A stretch of DNA of 64,000 nucleotides from Agarophyton chilense (lineage: Eukaryota; Rhodophyta; Florideophyceae; Gracilariales; Gracilariaceae), in NCBI GenBank assembly GCA_030374765.1, contig JARGXX010000088.1:2728001-2792000 (forward strand), in the 5' to 3' direction. The position numbers and the translations under genes were made by a program. This document shows positions 9,750 through 22,509 of this stretch, piece after piece. How positions within the stretch are numbered: position 1 is the stretch's first letter; each line of letters starts with the position of its first letter. Under the pieces are notes generated by a model. The model was given only the letters and a program-made list of their open reading frames with translations, was not told the DNA's origin and made no database searches.

Positions 9750-12700
9750 AACACAGTAACCACCCCATCTGTATTCTCAGGAAAGAGAACTATAAAGTTC
9801 GAGTAACCGTAGGACTTCGTTCTAACAACTCTCGAGAGTCTACCGTTGTATTGGACACAGGCGCTGGTCCCAACTTGGTCCATCCTAAGCTGCTCCTACT
9901 GGGTTGGCAAGATTTCGTTCAGGCAACGAAGACCCCAAGAATTACCGATGCATCTCGTAGACCAATGTACATTAAAGGGATAGTACCACTTTACCTCCAG
10001 GCAGGACAATTCAAAGTCCGCACGTGGTTTCTAGTACGTCCTAACTTGGGCGCCGAGGCAATCCTAGGGACCTCCTTTGTCGACCGATACATTAAGGCCA
10101 TTTATCCAGGCCTTAGGAAAGTCGCGTTTTACCGTGCACCTTCCATCTCCATAACTGGTTCCGCCCCAGGGCCATAAGCTAATCGCAAACGAGCGATTGT
10201 CTCCGAAAACACGAAGTCCAATAAGGTTCGCCTGTCAAAGGCCATAACGATACCCCCGATGACCCAAATCGCTGTATCGGTCCATTCCGAGTCCTCAGGT
10301 CTCGTAACGATTCATAACCACCCGAAAATGGTTCTGAACCACCTTAGCTTGGTGGCCAATGAAGTAGTGGACATCCACCCCAACAGGTCCTTTTTGGTAA
10401 CAATCAGCAACTTCCGAGATAAACCAGTGCCGTTACCTAAAGTTAGAGTGATTGGTATCACTTTACCCGCGCCCGTGGACATTATGGAGGCCCAAATGGA
10501 TAATCTTGAGATGCCAACTCCAAACGAGCACGTCCACTCTTGGGAGTGGATGGTCGCCATTCGCGAAGACTTCGAATCCTATAGGCCCCAGGTACTTGAT
10601 CTCCTCATGGAATACCAGGCCATGTGATCAGGTAGATTGGGCACAATCAGAGCCACTACACACCGCATTGATCTTCAGGATGATGCTAGACCGCGGTTGC
10701 AGCACCCATACCGTACCGGCCTTAAAGGTAGGGAAATTATCGCCGACCAGAGGGAAAAGATGCGCGAAGCTCAAGTCATAGAGCGGGTGCCTCCAAACAA
10801 ATGCGATTCGGCAAATTCCCTTGTCCTCGTGGCGAAGAAAGATGGCTCCGTCAGGTTCTGTGTCGACTACAGGAAGCTTAACGCAGCTACCAAGAGGGAC
10901 TCATAGCAGATACTTTGCATGGAGGACTGTCTGGATTCCTTATGCAAAGCTGTCATATTTACCACACTGGACGCTAACTCTGGATACTGGGAAATTTCTT
11001 TGGCCGAAGACGCGAGAGCGCTGACAACTTTTACCACCCATGAAGGTCTGTTCAAATTTTCTCGCATGCCCTTTGGTTTGAAGAATGCACCAGCCACGTT
11101 CCAACGGGTAATGGGCATTATACTGTCCAGAGTCAAATGGAAGTTCGCCCTGGTCTATTTGGATGACGTTATAATCTTCTCACGGACCGTAAAAGAACAC
11201 TTTCGCCACGTGAAGAAGGTGCTAACAATCCTACAGGACGCTGGAGTAACACTGAAACTCCGCAAATGCGCTTTCTTCCCGGCCTCAGTGAACTATCTCG
11301 ATCACGTCGTCCTCGCAGGAAAGCTAAAGATGGCGACACGGACAACGAATGCGATTCGCCTGGCTAAGCCTCTTAGGACCCACACGGAACTACGATCCTT
11401 CGTGGGCTTGTGCAACGTTTACCTACGGTTCGTCCAAGGGTTTGCCAAGACCTCGGCCCCTCTCAACGCGATGCAGAAGAAGGGAACACCTTCGGAGTTC
11501 GAAGCCCTTTCGGACGACCAGTACGAAGCATTTCAGACCCTAAAAAACAAATTGCTGAACCCACCCATATTGGATTTTTCAAAGCCCATGCATTGCTACA
11601 AGAACAGGAGTCCCCGAAGGACTATCGACCTATTGGCTACTGGAGCAGAACGCTCACTTGCGCAAAGCGAAACTACAGTACGACCGAAAAGGAATGTCAA
11701 GCCATCGTATGGTCAGTCTTGACACTCCGTACGTAGCACGAGGGAACCAGGTTTACCATTAGGACAGACCATGACTCACTCCGCTGGCTACTCAATATGA
11801 CCGATGCATCGAGTCGCCTCGCTAGGTGATGCCTCAGGCTTTTCGAATATGACTACGAGATAACCTATAGGCCAGGCATCAAGCACCAGGCAGCAGATGC
11901 CCTGTAGCGAATCATTACCGACGGAACTGATGACACTCCATTGGACGACCTAATTCCCACCCCGTTTACAGATGATGGACCCCAGGACTATACGGAAACA
12001 GATGACCTTATCGGTAAGGTGCAATCGAAGGACCCTGAGGTAAAGGAGAACGAAGTATACCTATTGGACTGGGAGATAGTACCGCCCAATTTGGCACCAC
12101 CTCAGGTTAATGCGATAGCCCCGGAGGAAAAAGAGCTCTTCCCTATAACTATTGAGGAACTCCTACAGGCGCAGATCGAAGACAAATACTGCAAGGAAAC
12201 AGCCCAATTGGTAAGAACCCCAGGATGTCTGTTCGACTATGACCGATTTAGACTACTATGTCGCCGCTCACCGCTGGATGGCGCACTCCAACCGGTAATA
12301 CCATCTTCGCTACGAGCGCGATTCCTATACCTCGCCCATTTAACCCGCTTGGCTGGTCATCCTGGATGCCGACGAATGTACCAGACCCTAAGAAAGTTGT
12401 TCTACTGGCCACTTATGGCGCAGGACCTATGGCACACCGCACGGAACTGTGCATCGTGCGCAAAGATCCGAGGGTCTCTCGCCAACCATCAGGTCAGACT
12501 GAAGCTCTTCCTCGCCGCAGGTCCAATGGGATTTGTCGCAATCGATATATTTGGGCCTTTGCCTAAGTCGTGCCATGAGAAACGGTGTGTTTTGGTTATA
12601 ACCGATAGGTTTACCAAACTTACCTGAGCCCCACCCCTAGGAACGACAACGGCCACGGACGTCGCCACGGCCTTCTTGACCCACTGGGTATATCCATATG

Positions 12701-13290
12701 GCATGCCACTCTACCTCCTTACGGCTAACGGCAGCCAGTTTTTATCCAAATTCTTCTCGCCTGTCGGTGCTACCTTAGATATCAAACAAGTGACCATCAC
12801 AGCGTACCACCCGCAAATAAATGGCCAAGCCGAACACTTCAACCGCACCGTTCTGGACCGATTGGCGCACTAAGTTTCGGAGCACCAATTGGACTGGGAC
12901 CAATTCGTTGAGCCACTGGTTTATGCCTACAAAACGCATGTGCACGCTTCCACAAGGACAACGCCTTTCGACTTAACGCTAACGAGAGCGCCGCTGCCGA
13001 TAGCTGTTGACTTTCAGGAGTCTATAATACCCCAGGACATAACCGAAGAGATGACTCCTACCCAGGCGAAGGGCTACTCGCGCCGACGCATTGACCGCAT
13101 TCTCCAATCGGCCAGAACTGTACTAACCAAAGCCCAACGGCGCTCCAAGTGCAATTTCGACAAAGCCGTTTGGAACACACCGAACTTTGGGAAAGGAGAT
13201 CTGGTTTACCTGGACAGGCCGCCGAAGGACAGTGAGGAACTCGAGGACACTACGCGGAAGCTCTTACCCCGCTCTACGGGACCATAAAAA
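9750..13290 (+). pseudogene. Gypsy-A pol region (PR, RT, RNase H, IN)
   Basis: Recognisable parts in order: an aspartic protease with DTGAG near 9855; reverse transcriptase with FCVDYRKLN near 10855, MPFGLKNAPATFQR near 11065 and YLDD near 11155; an RNase H region about 11540-11910; and integrase about 12310-13280 with an HHCC-type block (HLTRLAGHPG, CASCAKI) and TAYHPQINGQAEHFNR. All match Ty3/Gypsy order. Fossil, broken. Confidence 0.8.
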
Positions 13291-13589
13291 GTCTTTAAAG
13301 CCAATGACCACACCATCATTTTACTCATTGACGGCCTATAGGACACTGTGTCTATTGACCGCGTGACACGAGCTCCCAGTTCCTCCGGACCACGAACGTC
13401 CCAGCCTCCTGACCCAACGCAAACACCACAACCTCAGGTCGACTCTCAAGTCTCCACACCCCCTGTGGCAGTTCCCGAGGACTCTACTATCCCTACAGAC
13501 ACGATGGTCAATGCCAACTACTATGACCCATCGCTCTCAACCGACTCCGATGGATTCGCCCCTCTGGACCACACTCTCCTTCCGGAGGA

Positions 13590-13770
13590 TGAACACCAAC
13601 CGACATATGTGATTGACCGCATCATCTCCGCCGGTGTGGGAGAAGATGGAACTATGCGCTATCGCGTCCGTTGGATCGGCTACACACCTAAGGAAGATAC
13701 TTGGCAAGAGCCTCAAACCATTCCTGCTAGTTTTATCTCCCGCTATTGGCGCAGAATCAGCCACTCGGAG
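13590..13770 (+). pseudogene. Gypsy-A chromodomain
   Basis: YVIDRIISAG, then YRVRWIGYTPKEDTW, then a helix ending FISRYWRRI: a standard chromodomain at the C-terminus of integrase, as in chromoviruses, where it guides insertion to marked chromatin. A proline-rich tail (repeated KPPP units) follows near 13830-13870. Confidence 0.8.
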
Positions 13771-14104
13771 CGCGGCCTTCAAAAGGGGGCAACCATTGGT
13801 CCGAATAATCCAATCGTTGGCCCGAATAATCCCAAACCGCCTCCCAAACCGCCTCCCAAACCGCCTCCCGACACGACGGTTCGTCGTAGGTCACGCATCA
13901 GGGAACAAATTCAGTCCTTCGGAGACACCTCAGGAAGACCCGGGACGCTCTCAAGATGGGACGCCGTCCCGGGGCACGCACATTTTAGATACAAGAACGA
14001 CCTTGGGAAAGCACATGCATTAAATTATTTGACAACTAACAGAGGCCTAACAGCCCTTGCTATGACCTTAAGGTTCGGGGAAGCGCTCCGAACACCAACA
14101 GGAC

Positions 14105-15347
14105 TCACTGGGGCGGCGCAGGAGCAACTCCGTCGTCCTCCTTGGAACCTGCAGGAGCAAAACCGGGATTAGGGTCACCCGTGAAGCCAACTGGACCACC
14201 CGAACCGGCCCCAGCGAGCCGAGCACGCTTCTTTGGCGGGGATTCTCCTGAGGAACTATTGCCACCATTGGAAACCTCCCAACCACTCAAATTGAGACCA
14301 TACCGGGCATCCAAGTCGGCAGTAACCATCTGGGACATCGCCTGCGCATTCTGCTGCAGAAGATTGACCATGGCGGTCTTTAGATCCTGACTCTGTTGGA
14401 CTACCGCGGCGTAGCTCACCGAGCGACGCGCCCAGGAGTATGCTTTCCTTAGGAGTGTCGCAATGTCCATCGAGGCATTAATTCCAACGGGACGGCAGAA
14501 GGGCATCGCGCACTGCCCGCGGATTTCGTCCGATAGTTTGTTCACAGCCGCCCCCGGGGCGCTCATAAGCCACTTGGTATCCCGATTAGCTCCCCGCTTG
14601 GTTGTTCGAAGCCATGGTGCCGCTGTCCACAGGTTGTTCTGCCGGGAAATGGATAGGGACACCGACGGAAGCGACATAGTCCGGAGGGAGAATGGCATTT
14701 CCCACGGGCTTATAAGGCGATCTCGGCATCGCGCGCGACCAATGGATGAATACCGCGAAGGGAAGAAGGAAAGATGAAACCGAATCGGGCAGGATGACTG
14801 ATGTGATTTTGAATGGACGAAGCGTGCACGGTGGTTCACGGCGGACAACGCGCGTAGGGTCGCCAAAGGAATACCGAAGGATAGGAAAAGCGGCAAGGAA
14901 CCTCCCCCCCTCCCGGTGCGCGTACATAACCTTAGGTGAAGTAGTTGCCAACCTGGCGCCAAGGGCCAGCTCTTACGCACTGGTACCCCCGAGGATGGTG
15001 GCGATGCAACGCCGCGTCACTCCCACTGGTAACGAGAACAACTAACCCCCGGGATGGTCATAAGACGCTGAAATGCCGGGCACGGCACCGCCCGTGTCCA
15101 GCCCATTAGGACGCTGAGGATCACGACTTTCCGACCTCGAAGTCAAGATTGGAGGTTCACCCATAGGTCCAGTTAGAGCCAGGTCTCCTGGAGCAGTTAT
15201 GAAACCATCCAGTCTTCGCCGTGACGGTCGAATCCTAAGGAGGGAGATATGTGAAGAAGAAATAATAACGGTCGAGCCCGCTAAGCCGCCGTGCCCTGAA
15301 GGATCTTGTAGGTGACACATGTACGGGTCGACCTCAGGTGGACTCAT
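14105..15347 (-). other. Opposite-strand open region at the 3' end of Gypsy-A
   Basis: Two long minus-strand open stretches lie between the chromodomain and the presumed 3' LTR, one beginning with an ATG at 15347 and one ending at 14105. The second carries a basic cluster (PPKKRARL) resembling a classical nuclear localisation signal and a Gln/Asn-containing helical stretch before it. I recognise no domain. Position and strand match the opposite-strand region of Gypsy-B, so a family accessory gene is plausible. Function unknown. Confidence 0.5.
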
Positions 15348-15886
15348 GTGGATTATTAATTTAGTTTAATTAGTGTAATACATTAACACTACAGTGCCAG
15401 GGAGATCTCAGCGACTCGCCAGTACTATTTACTTGGCTCGAGTGACGCTTCTCCCTTAGAGTACGGTAGGCACCGTTAGGATACTAAATAATCCCCTTTG
15501 ATATATTAGTTCCACCGTTTGGTCTTCAAGCCATCGTTTCCGTAGCTGCAACCTGTAGAACTACGCAGTAAACGCCAGCCCACTTCACCAAGTACTCTGG
15601 GAGTGCCTCCGCCAAGGTTACGAACCTTAGAACCCGCTCTACCTCGCTACCTCCGGTTGAGACCAGTACGCTGACCCACCAATCATTGCGTTAAACCCGA
15701 TTCTAAGGAAGAAGCGTTATTCGAGCCAAGTTAAAAATATCAATGGCGAGACCGTGAGATCTTCCTTGCAATGTGAGGCTATTCTATCATAACTAAATAA
15801 AAATAAATAATTCTCTAAATATGTCCAGCTGAGGCCGGCCAGTCCACGTGGCGTCTGTATCATACCTCAGGCCCTGGCGGCTTACA
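15347..15886 (+). repeat. Possible single LTR of Gypsy-A
   Basis: Starts TGTGG and ends TTACA, and lies just past the element body with no coding content. No partner copy is in the window, so this is only a candidate. Between 15.9 and 15.95 kb the Copia-B relic begins. Confidence 0.3.
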
Positions 15887-15949
15887 GGACTCAACCGTAA
15901 TCGTTGCTCCTTCTCAATGTTACCAAAACCACTCCCCTCACTCTCCATA

Positions 15950-17192
15950 TCTGAGCTAATAGCTCTTTTCGCCTTGTAGGACTTAAAATGGATGGGGGCT
16001 AGCTTCCTAGTATCGTCACTTAAGCAGCAGATGTGGCCAAGCTGCGAAGACAAGGCACGGTTATTGGCAAAAGAGGAGTCTTAAAAGCAACCATCTGTAT
16101 AGAGTCCAGCTGAACGGGGGGAATACGAAGAGAGAACGGTTTCGATTTGGTACACCGATGAGCTCGGTTCAGGTGACTGATAATCCTCATTTTCTCCCTC
16201 TCGAGTAATTCCTCTGTGACCTGAGCAAGTTGTGATATTCCGGACTGTGAATTTGGCCTGGTATTGGAAAGCCAAACGATTTTCATGCGCATTGACCGGA
16301 ATCCAGAGAAGAATACATTACTGAATTATTCTTCGAGCTTCTCAAGATAGACATGCTGATCTTGTCTTATTGTTCAATCGCTTTCCCGTGTGAGCGAAAA
16401 TTCAGTGAAGGTGCAGAGTAAATGCATCTCATCCGTCATTTCAAACATTCTATTCGTCTTCTTACAGTGTTCCTTGAAGAAAGAGTCACTGCATCGCAGA
16501 ATATCATCTATATAAACACCTGAGACGCCCTTAAGAATACTGTCCTTCATGACGACGTAAAGAGTTTGTTCCGATCGAGTTGGTATAATCCCAATACTTT
16601 GGGTAGAGTGATCGCCCATTGCTTTGTGCCAAAGATCTTCAGATTCAAACTGGCCATAAAAAGGTTTCAGCAGCTCTGAAGATGTTGAACAGTCCAGTTG
16701 AAACATTGGAATCGGATTGCTGATAAATGTTTCGCGTAGAATGGGTTCTGTCAATTGAAGATACGCTTGACTAATATCAGAAGTCCAGACGTCAAACCCA
16801 CACGTGGCGGGCAGAGCTAGCACCAGTCTGATCGAAGATGGTTGTAGGGTAGTTGTTGAATGCACCATCATGTTTTTCATGCGATCACCATGACCATCGA
16901 TGACGTATCTAGCTTTGTACACCACCTTTCCATCGTCAGTAGACTTGATGGCAAGTACAATTCTACCTGGTAGAACGTTTGAATTTGCAGGTATATCCTC
17001 TCTCAGAATGACCCTAAAAATTCCCCTGTCACAAAGGTTCCTGATCTCTTTCTGCTTTGCAGAAATCATGTCTTGTGACATTGCCTTTGGGTCGTTCCTG
17101 TCCAGAATTTCTGTCAGGAAATCTTCGGGATCATTTGTAGAATCGAAGAAACTTAGACTTTGTTGAAGTTCTGTGAAGAACGAGTGCGCCAA
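15950..17192 (-). pseudogene. Copia-B RT and RNase H region
   Basis: RVT_2-type reverse transcriptase landmarks: KARYVIDGHGD, an LVLALPATCGFDVWTSDISQAY block, and a YIDD box near 16.50 kb. Then, at 15.95-16.3 kb, an RNase H stretch with LSNTRP...QLAQVT and PIHFKSYKAKR. This order (integrase upstream of RT) defines Copia. Confidence 0.8.
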
Positions 17193-17439
17193 GGTTTCAG
17201 GTTCATGGTACCTCTTGACTTATAAAGATGCCTTTGCCACCCCAACTTGAACGTCTAGAGAAAACACAATTCCCGTGGTCTCATCGACACTTCTCACTGT
17301 GAAAGGGCGAATCTGTTCTACAATACGACTGTCTACGATTCATTCTAGCCAAACCAGGACCCTGCCTCCAGTTCTATAAGTTCTCTTAGCTACAGGTGAA
17401 CCTCTGTGCATCAGTACCCGGTCAATATGAAGATTCACC

Positions 17440-18900
17440 ATAACCTTTTACGTTTCTGCTCTGGCCGCCTTGGCCAATTTTTTCCTACTTTCTAACGTTG
17501 CTCTTTGGGCTGCTACATCAGACCGAGTGCACATTCTTGGGTATTCATCGAAAACTAGTGCGGGAGGAACAAGTCTATCAGGTCCTAAAATATCATTCAT
17601 TTCTTTGAATGTAAGAACAATTTCGGTGTCCGTAGTAGAGTCTTTAGCAACCATTTTTCTATACGTCTGGCGCAAAGGCTGTTGATATCTTTCACCAATG
17701 TCAAGACTTTAGTGTGCTTCTAATCGAGTTCTATCAACACGAAAATTAGAAAGGGCTACGCTGTTGATGAAAAGGGGACCAAAAGCTGTTCTTTGGTCGA
17801 CTAACATCCGGTTCAGCAAGCTAGTGTACATAGCTTCCCAACATAAGTGAATCTCCCGCCAGATGGTTTTCGTAGATACATCAAGAAGAAGGCACGTAGC
17901 AGAGAAATAAGTACCTTCATCTACTGTGTGTAGGACGTGTTTTCCATCCAAATACATGATATCTATAAGGAACTTTTCATAGAAACGAATGTTCCCGGCC
18001 CCAAATGCAACTCTGAATCGAGTTTGAGCGTTGTGAATCCTTTGACAAGGACCTCAGTTCTTGTTCAGTTCCTTGGGAATAGACAAAGACTCTTAGTTCT
18101 TCCGGACAGGCTCATTTCATAAGGTTGAACAGATTCTCAGAAAAGGGGTGAAAGAACTGTTTGTGTAACTTCATGAGTTTGGGCTTAGTGAAGACAGTAC
18201 GGTTCTGAAGAGCCGCATCAACGAACACATGTCCACTTCTGCCTCTAAGGAAAGGAATAGACCATTAATCAATATACTGTTCGGAACCATCGTCATGGCG
18301 AATGCGTAATAATTTGTTTAAGCAATTTGAAACTGTATCTGCTATCAATGGTTATTTGTCCAGAAGGTCCATAACTAGGAGAGCGGTTATATCAGCTTAA
18401 AAGACGTCAAGTTTGATCAGTATACAATGAGAAGTAGGTGGTGTTGGTAGAGGTATCACGACTTACCCTATTGATTCGAAGCTGGTTTCGCCGAAGCGAA
18501 TCCTTGAGCTCGATATTCTTTTTGAGAGATCGACATGGGAAGGTTTTGTTCATGATGTATCCTTCTTAATCCCTAGATACCAACAATAGATTTTGGGGAA
18601 CCAATGTCCACACAAAATCCATGTAAACGAGAATGGCGATGGGTTCAAGCAATAGATGCAACACATATATCCATTTCGTGGATACCGTTCACGACTTCCT
18701 TGCGCCTCGGATGGGTGGTTCCATGAGAAGCGATCCATCAAAATGAGCGACGAAGACGAGGCAACTTCCTTCGCCGCATCACTGAAAACCTTAAGGCAAT
18801 GAGTCGTTGGAAGGAGCAACAGGACTGCTCAAAGCACCCATGAAGTAGATTGTACACCAAATATTATCAGGCACTCCAAGATCTTTAACGTTCTCGACCA
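17440..18900 (-). pseudogene. Copia-B integrase/protease remnants
   Basis: Fragment around YLDGKHVLHTVDEGTYFSATCLLLD (quoted in part) at 17.71-17.96 kb looks like the DxxG... start of a Copia integrase core. Other pieces at 17.45-17.68 kb and 18.55-18.82 kb fit between integrase and gag. Much degraded. Confidence 0.5.
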
Positions 18901-19095
18901 GTAGTTTAGTTGTTAGTTCGTGAAACAGACAAACTTCCTCGACATTACTCTCGGAATAATTTTCTTCGAGTTGATCAGAGCATTTGTTGGCGTTAGAAGA
19001 ATCTACTTCCGTCCCACGAGCTCTGAAACAATTTGTATAGCAGAATCACCGTTTCGCAAACGTTGGCAAAGGCGATCACGGATAAATCCAGGTCT

Positions 19096-20554
19096 TCAAC
19101 GATGTCCAGGTATCCAAGCATCACGACACTTGTGACACTCATTTCTACGCCGGCTTTCTTCAAATGTTCGAAGAGGGGGTGACGATGGAAAAACCCTATT
19201 CTTTCTGGGTTGCTGAAAATCTTTCCGTGGTTCATGCTTGCGAACATACCTCGAGTTTTTTCCGTACCGCTGAAAGAGAGTGTGATTTTCTACAATCTGA
19301 GAAGAGAATGACCTGTAAGCTTCTTGAACCTCTTGTTGTGGCTGAAGACTTTCACAAAGGGCTGTAATGAAACCAGCAGAGGTATACTTCGACGTCACAG
19401 TTTTGCCGATGGGCAACTTCGACCACGAATTACCTAGTAGGGCCTTCCGCAAGTAGCCGATTTTGTGCGTTTCGGATCTGAAATGCGGAGTACACTGAGG
19501 TGACAGTTCTTTGATGGCGGTTACAATCTTCGTGAAGCCTTCCGAGATGGAGCTGGTCCCGTAATTGGCCAAGAACTTCTCACTTCCAAAAGGGTTGAGT
19601 ATGCTGTACACTTGCAGCTGTCAAGAATTGCTATTGTACTCAGTTATTATCATTTTTTTATCTCTTCAAATTCCATGTTTCCATGAGCATTATTAAAGAA
19701 GAAAGTGCGAGCGGGTCCGTCCAGAATGTTACCTAAAAAGTCAGCCTTCTGGGACGATGTGAGGCGGTATTGACGAGCGCACACGTTGTAGTCAGGGACG
19801 GGCAGCTCGATCGACTGGTATAAATCTGCTGTGAAACGATTAGTCTTCAATTGTTGAAGAACATAACTGGCTTTTCGTGTATTCTCAACAAAAAATTGAC
19901 CATGGATATATGAAGTAGATTCCTGGTTTCGATTTGGACGTCGGTAAGCGGTCTCGGTGGAAAGAAATTCAGTTTGAAACTCATGATGCTCATCATTCTC
20001 GGCATTTAGAGCTCGAGAAGATATTCTTAACTGTATTCAACGTGATCGGATCCTTTTTTTTCTGCACTTCTCGTTGAAGCTTGTCGAAGCACTGTAGATC
20101 TTTTGACACTGTCGGAAATTAGAACTTTAGATGCAGATATAATTTGTCTGTAAAGTTCAATTCTTTCTATCATGGTCTCCATCGGCGCTTCGGGAAAATT
20201 CATAAACCGTACATGCTTTAATACTAACTGATCAGCACTCTCTCTGGACAACAGCCTGAGACTCGCAATGAGCTCTTCCCGCAAACTGTCCAGTTTGTAG
20301 AGAGCAGCAACACCTCGAAGCAAAAGAACGAGGAAGAGCGGTGCCTGAAAGAATTCTTGTTCGAATATAACTTCTGAAGTAGGCAGTACGATTATCAAAG
20401 TTCCTTCCACATTTTCTGTTTGAGCCTGAGTGAGTGAGATTGGAGCATTGCGTTCATACAAGACGGGATACAAGTTGTGAATAAACAAAGCACAGTCTCG
20501 TAGTTGCTTTTCAACGTCTGTCAACGGTTCGATGATCTTTCTAGATCGTTTCAA
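19096..20554 (-). pseudogene. Copia-B gag region
   Basis: The first frame begins at 20554 just inside the leader. A GNILDGPARTFF block near 19.70 kb and a C-rich ECHKC end near 19.13 kb are typical of Copia gag. The opening part matches 7141-7274 of Copia-A. Fossil, broken. Confidence 0.65.
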
Positions 20555-20662
20555 ACGATCATACCGAGACCAAATCTGAAAGCGAGTATAAGATGCTATT
20601 TCAAACGCGAAATGTTGTCCAAAAAAAAAGAGTTCGAATCCGGATTCTCGTCAAAAGCCAAT

Positions 20663-21016
20663 GTTCGACAGCGCAGCTCTAGCAATCTTTATAATCAGAT
20701 TGTTGGTTACGGGCGACACACTACTCGAGTAGATGATAGAGATAGATAATTGGGGGTGAGAGTATTTCTTCGCTCTCGGCCACAAGACTTCTATGGAAGC
20801 TTTCTTGTTAAACCTAAATACATCTCTTGCTCCACTGCGGTTGTAGCGCTGTGGAGCGTAGTGAGACGTATATTAAACGCTCCGGTGCCGTTTGCTGGCC
20901 GGCGCTATTCGTCGGTGTCCAAAAGAGAAATAATACTTTAAAAAAAAAAGTCTAAAACACAACTCCAAAGATGCTTTGAGCTCTCTGACAGATTTGTGTT
21001 CGGTGCATGCAACCCA
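20663..21016 (-). repeat. Copia-B 5' LTR
   Basis: On the plus strand it runs from TGTTCGAC to GCAACCCA, giving TG...CA ends. It matches the split LTR of Copia-A (3716-3874 plus 6747-6930) and the fragment at 3473-3610. The leader immediately inside begins TGG, as expected of a primer-binding site, though I could not match a tRNA. Confidence 0.7.
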
Positions 21017-22509
21017 CTGACTGTTTTCAAAGGCTGATGCCTCCACACGGGATAGCGCTATATATACGTGACGCGTATGAAGAATGCGTGACAAGTCGTT
21101 GTGAGGGTCGGAAATCATTTCGTTTCAGATCTGGAAAGCAATGACGTTTTTGTTTTGGCACAAGACCGGATTCCGGCTTCCTGTCGAAGACACATTTTCT
21201 CAGAACATCTCCTCATCGGCTTTATTTTGATTCAATTTGTTAGAGTACTGCTCTGTGCTCTCCGATTGTTGATTCCGGAGGAGGAGGGTATGTATGAAGA
21301 GGAAAAAATTGATAATTAGCGCTCGGTTGGGTTTCTTGCATACGAAAATTTCCGAAAATGGCGTCTCTTTTTCCATAATTCAGCGCTTAATTATAGCGCA
21401 CTCGTAGTCTTGCTCTTACCTTAACTGTTCTTCAAACCCCGCAAGTAAATCCTTTTTCTTCCTTCTTTGAAACATCCTTGTACGACCTCGCGACCATATA
21501 TGGGCAGCACAGTTTTCAAACGTCTTAATGTCCTCTCTCCTTGAAATTCTGCATATTTCCTTGGCGTCTTGTTAGGTCCAGTGTGGTATTCCACTGATGA
21601 CTGTAGTGGTCGGTAGCAGAGTGAATGTCTACAAAACGCACCACAGGGTGTGGGTTTCGCCGTGCGAGCGACTGTCCTTGGAAGAAGGAGTGTGTGAGGG
21701 AAAAGGCAAGGTAATCCCGATAAAGGGAAAGGTACGTGTAGACTCGAAGCGGTAGTCCAGGTACTGCAGTATGTATGAAACACGGGATCAGCTCGGCAAC
21801 CCTGTGTAAAACACAAATAACAACAACAGAACACTCAAACGAACACACAAAACACAGTGAAAAGCAAAGGAAAACGGCACAAAAACGGAAAAGATCCTCG
21901 GTACAAGAGCTATAGCTCAAAATCGATTAGCACAGAGGCTATAGGTGCTCCTTCGTCGATAACTACTTCAGGATTCCTTGCGAATACCGAGATGGTGGTA
22001 AGTTGTTTCTTGATTGGCCTGTGCCTTTCTCACCCGAGACCAAGCCCCGTTTATTTGGTGAGGAGGAAAAGGAGCTACCCTTCTGTAATACAGAAAATAC
22101 GCTTCTCAGAAGTCTCGAATATTGTTTGAATACTTCAAGAATAGCAGTGGGTGAGGTGTAGTTCTGAAGAACAATTCCTGAATTCTTAGGAGTAATGTAC
22201 GCCATTGATGTGGGGGTTATTTCGAGCAATTATCATTGCGCTTTGAGAGAGGAGTTGGAGATGCGCGGGGGAAACTTTACGTTTTCTCTATACCGGTTAA
22301 GGGCACTCAAGCTCAAGATATTCATTCTGGCCGTGGCTAGGCAAAGAAGAGTAAGACGTTCTGCTTTTTCGAGCAAATCGGCTCTGCTATGTCTTGGCTC
22401 ACGCCTTCACTAAAAAATCGTCGAACATGACAGTTTACTGCAACCAAGGAATAGGATAAGTAGCATTGACTTCTCCTTCAGTTTTAATCGTTACAGCGAC
22501 AGTTAAGCT
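21017..22509. other. No supported gene
   Basis: Several short open frames on both strands, none with a recognisable domain or a convincing start. A minus-strand frame at 21421-21834 is the longest and is Cys/Thr-rich but unidentified. The stretch probably holds flanks of the Copia and Harbinger relics. Confidence 0.4.

Larger units (their letters stand above)
7275..15886 (+). mobile_element. Gypsy-A: chromodomain Ty3/Gypsy relic
   Basis: Plus-strand chromovirus-type element with gag, protease, RT, RNase H, integrase and a C-terminal chromodomain in the usual order, then a reverse-strand open region before the 3' end. The 5' LTR is absent: Copia-A homology ends at 7274 and the Gypsy leader starts within a few bases. 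A 3' LTR may lie at about 15347-15886 (TGTGGATT...TTACA), but no second copy is present to prove it, so the right border is approximate. Broken, with on the order of ten breaks; old. Confidence 0.75.
15950..21016 (-). mobile_element. Copia-B: Ty1/Copia relic
   Basis: Minus-strand element with its 5' LTR at 20663-21016, gag-like frames at 19.1-20.55 kb, integrase-like and protease-like pieces at 17.4-18.9 kb, RT at 16.37-17.19 kb and RNase H at about 15.95-16.3 kb. The 3' LTR is missing. Many breaks (a dozen or more); old. Its LTR is the unoccupied reference for the piggyBac-like insertion in Copia-A. Confidence 0.8.

Noticed and set aside
20630-20662. A tRNA gene, suggested by GAGTTCGAATCC close to a CCA
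   Set aside because: The distance from the T-loop to CCA is about five nucleotides too long and no D or anticodon arm precedes it. It lies just inside a Copia LTR, where a primer-binding site is expected.
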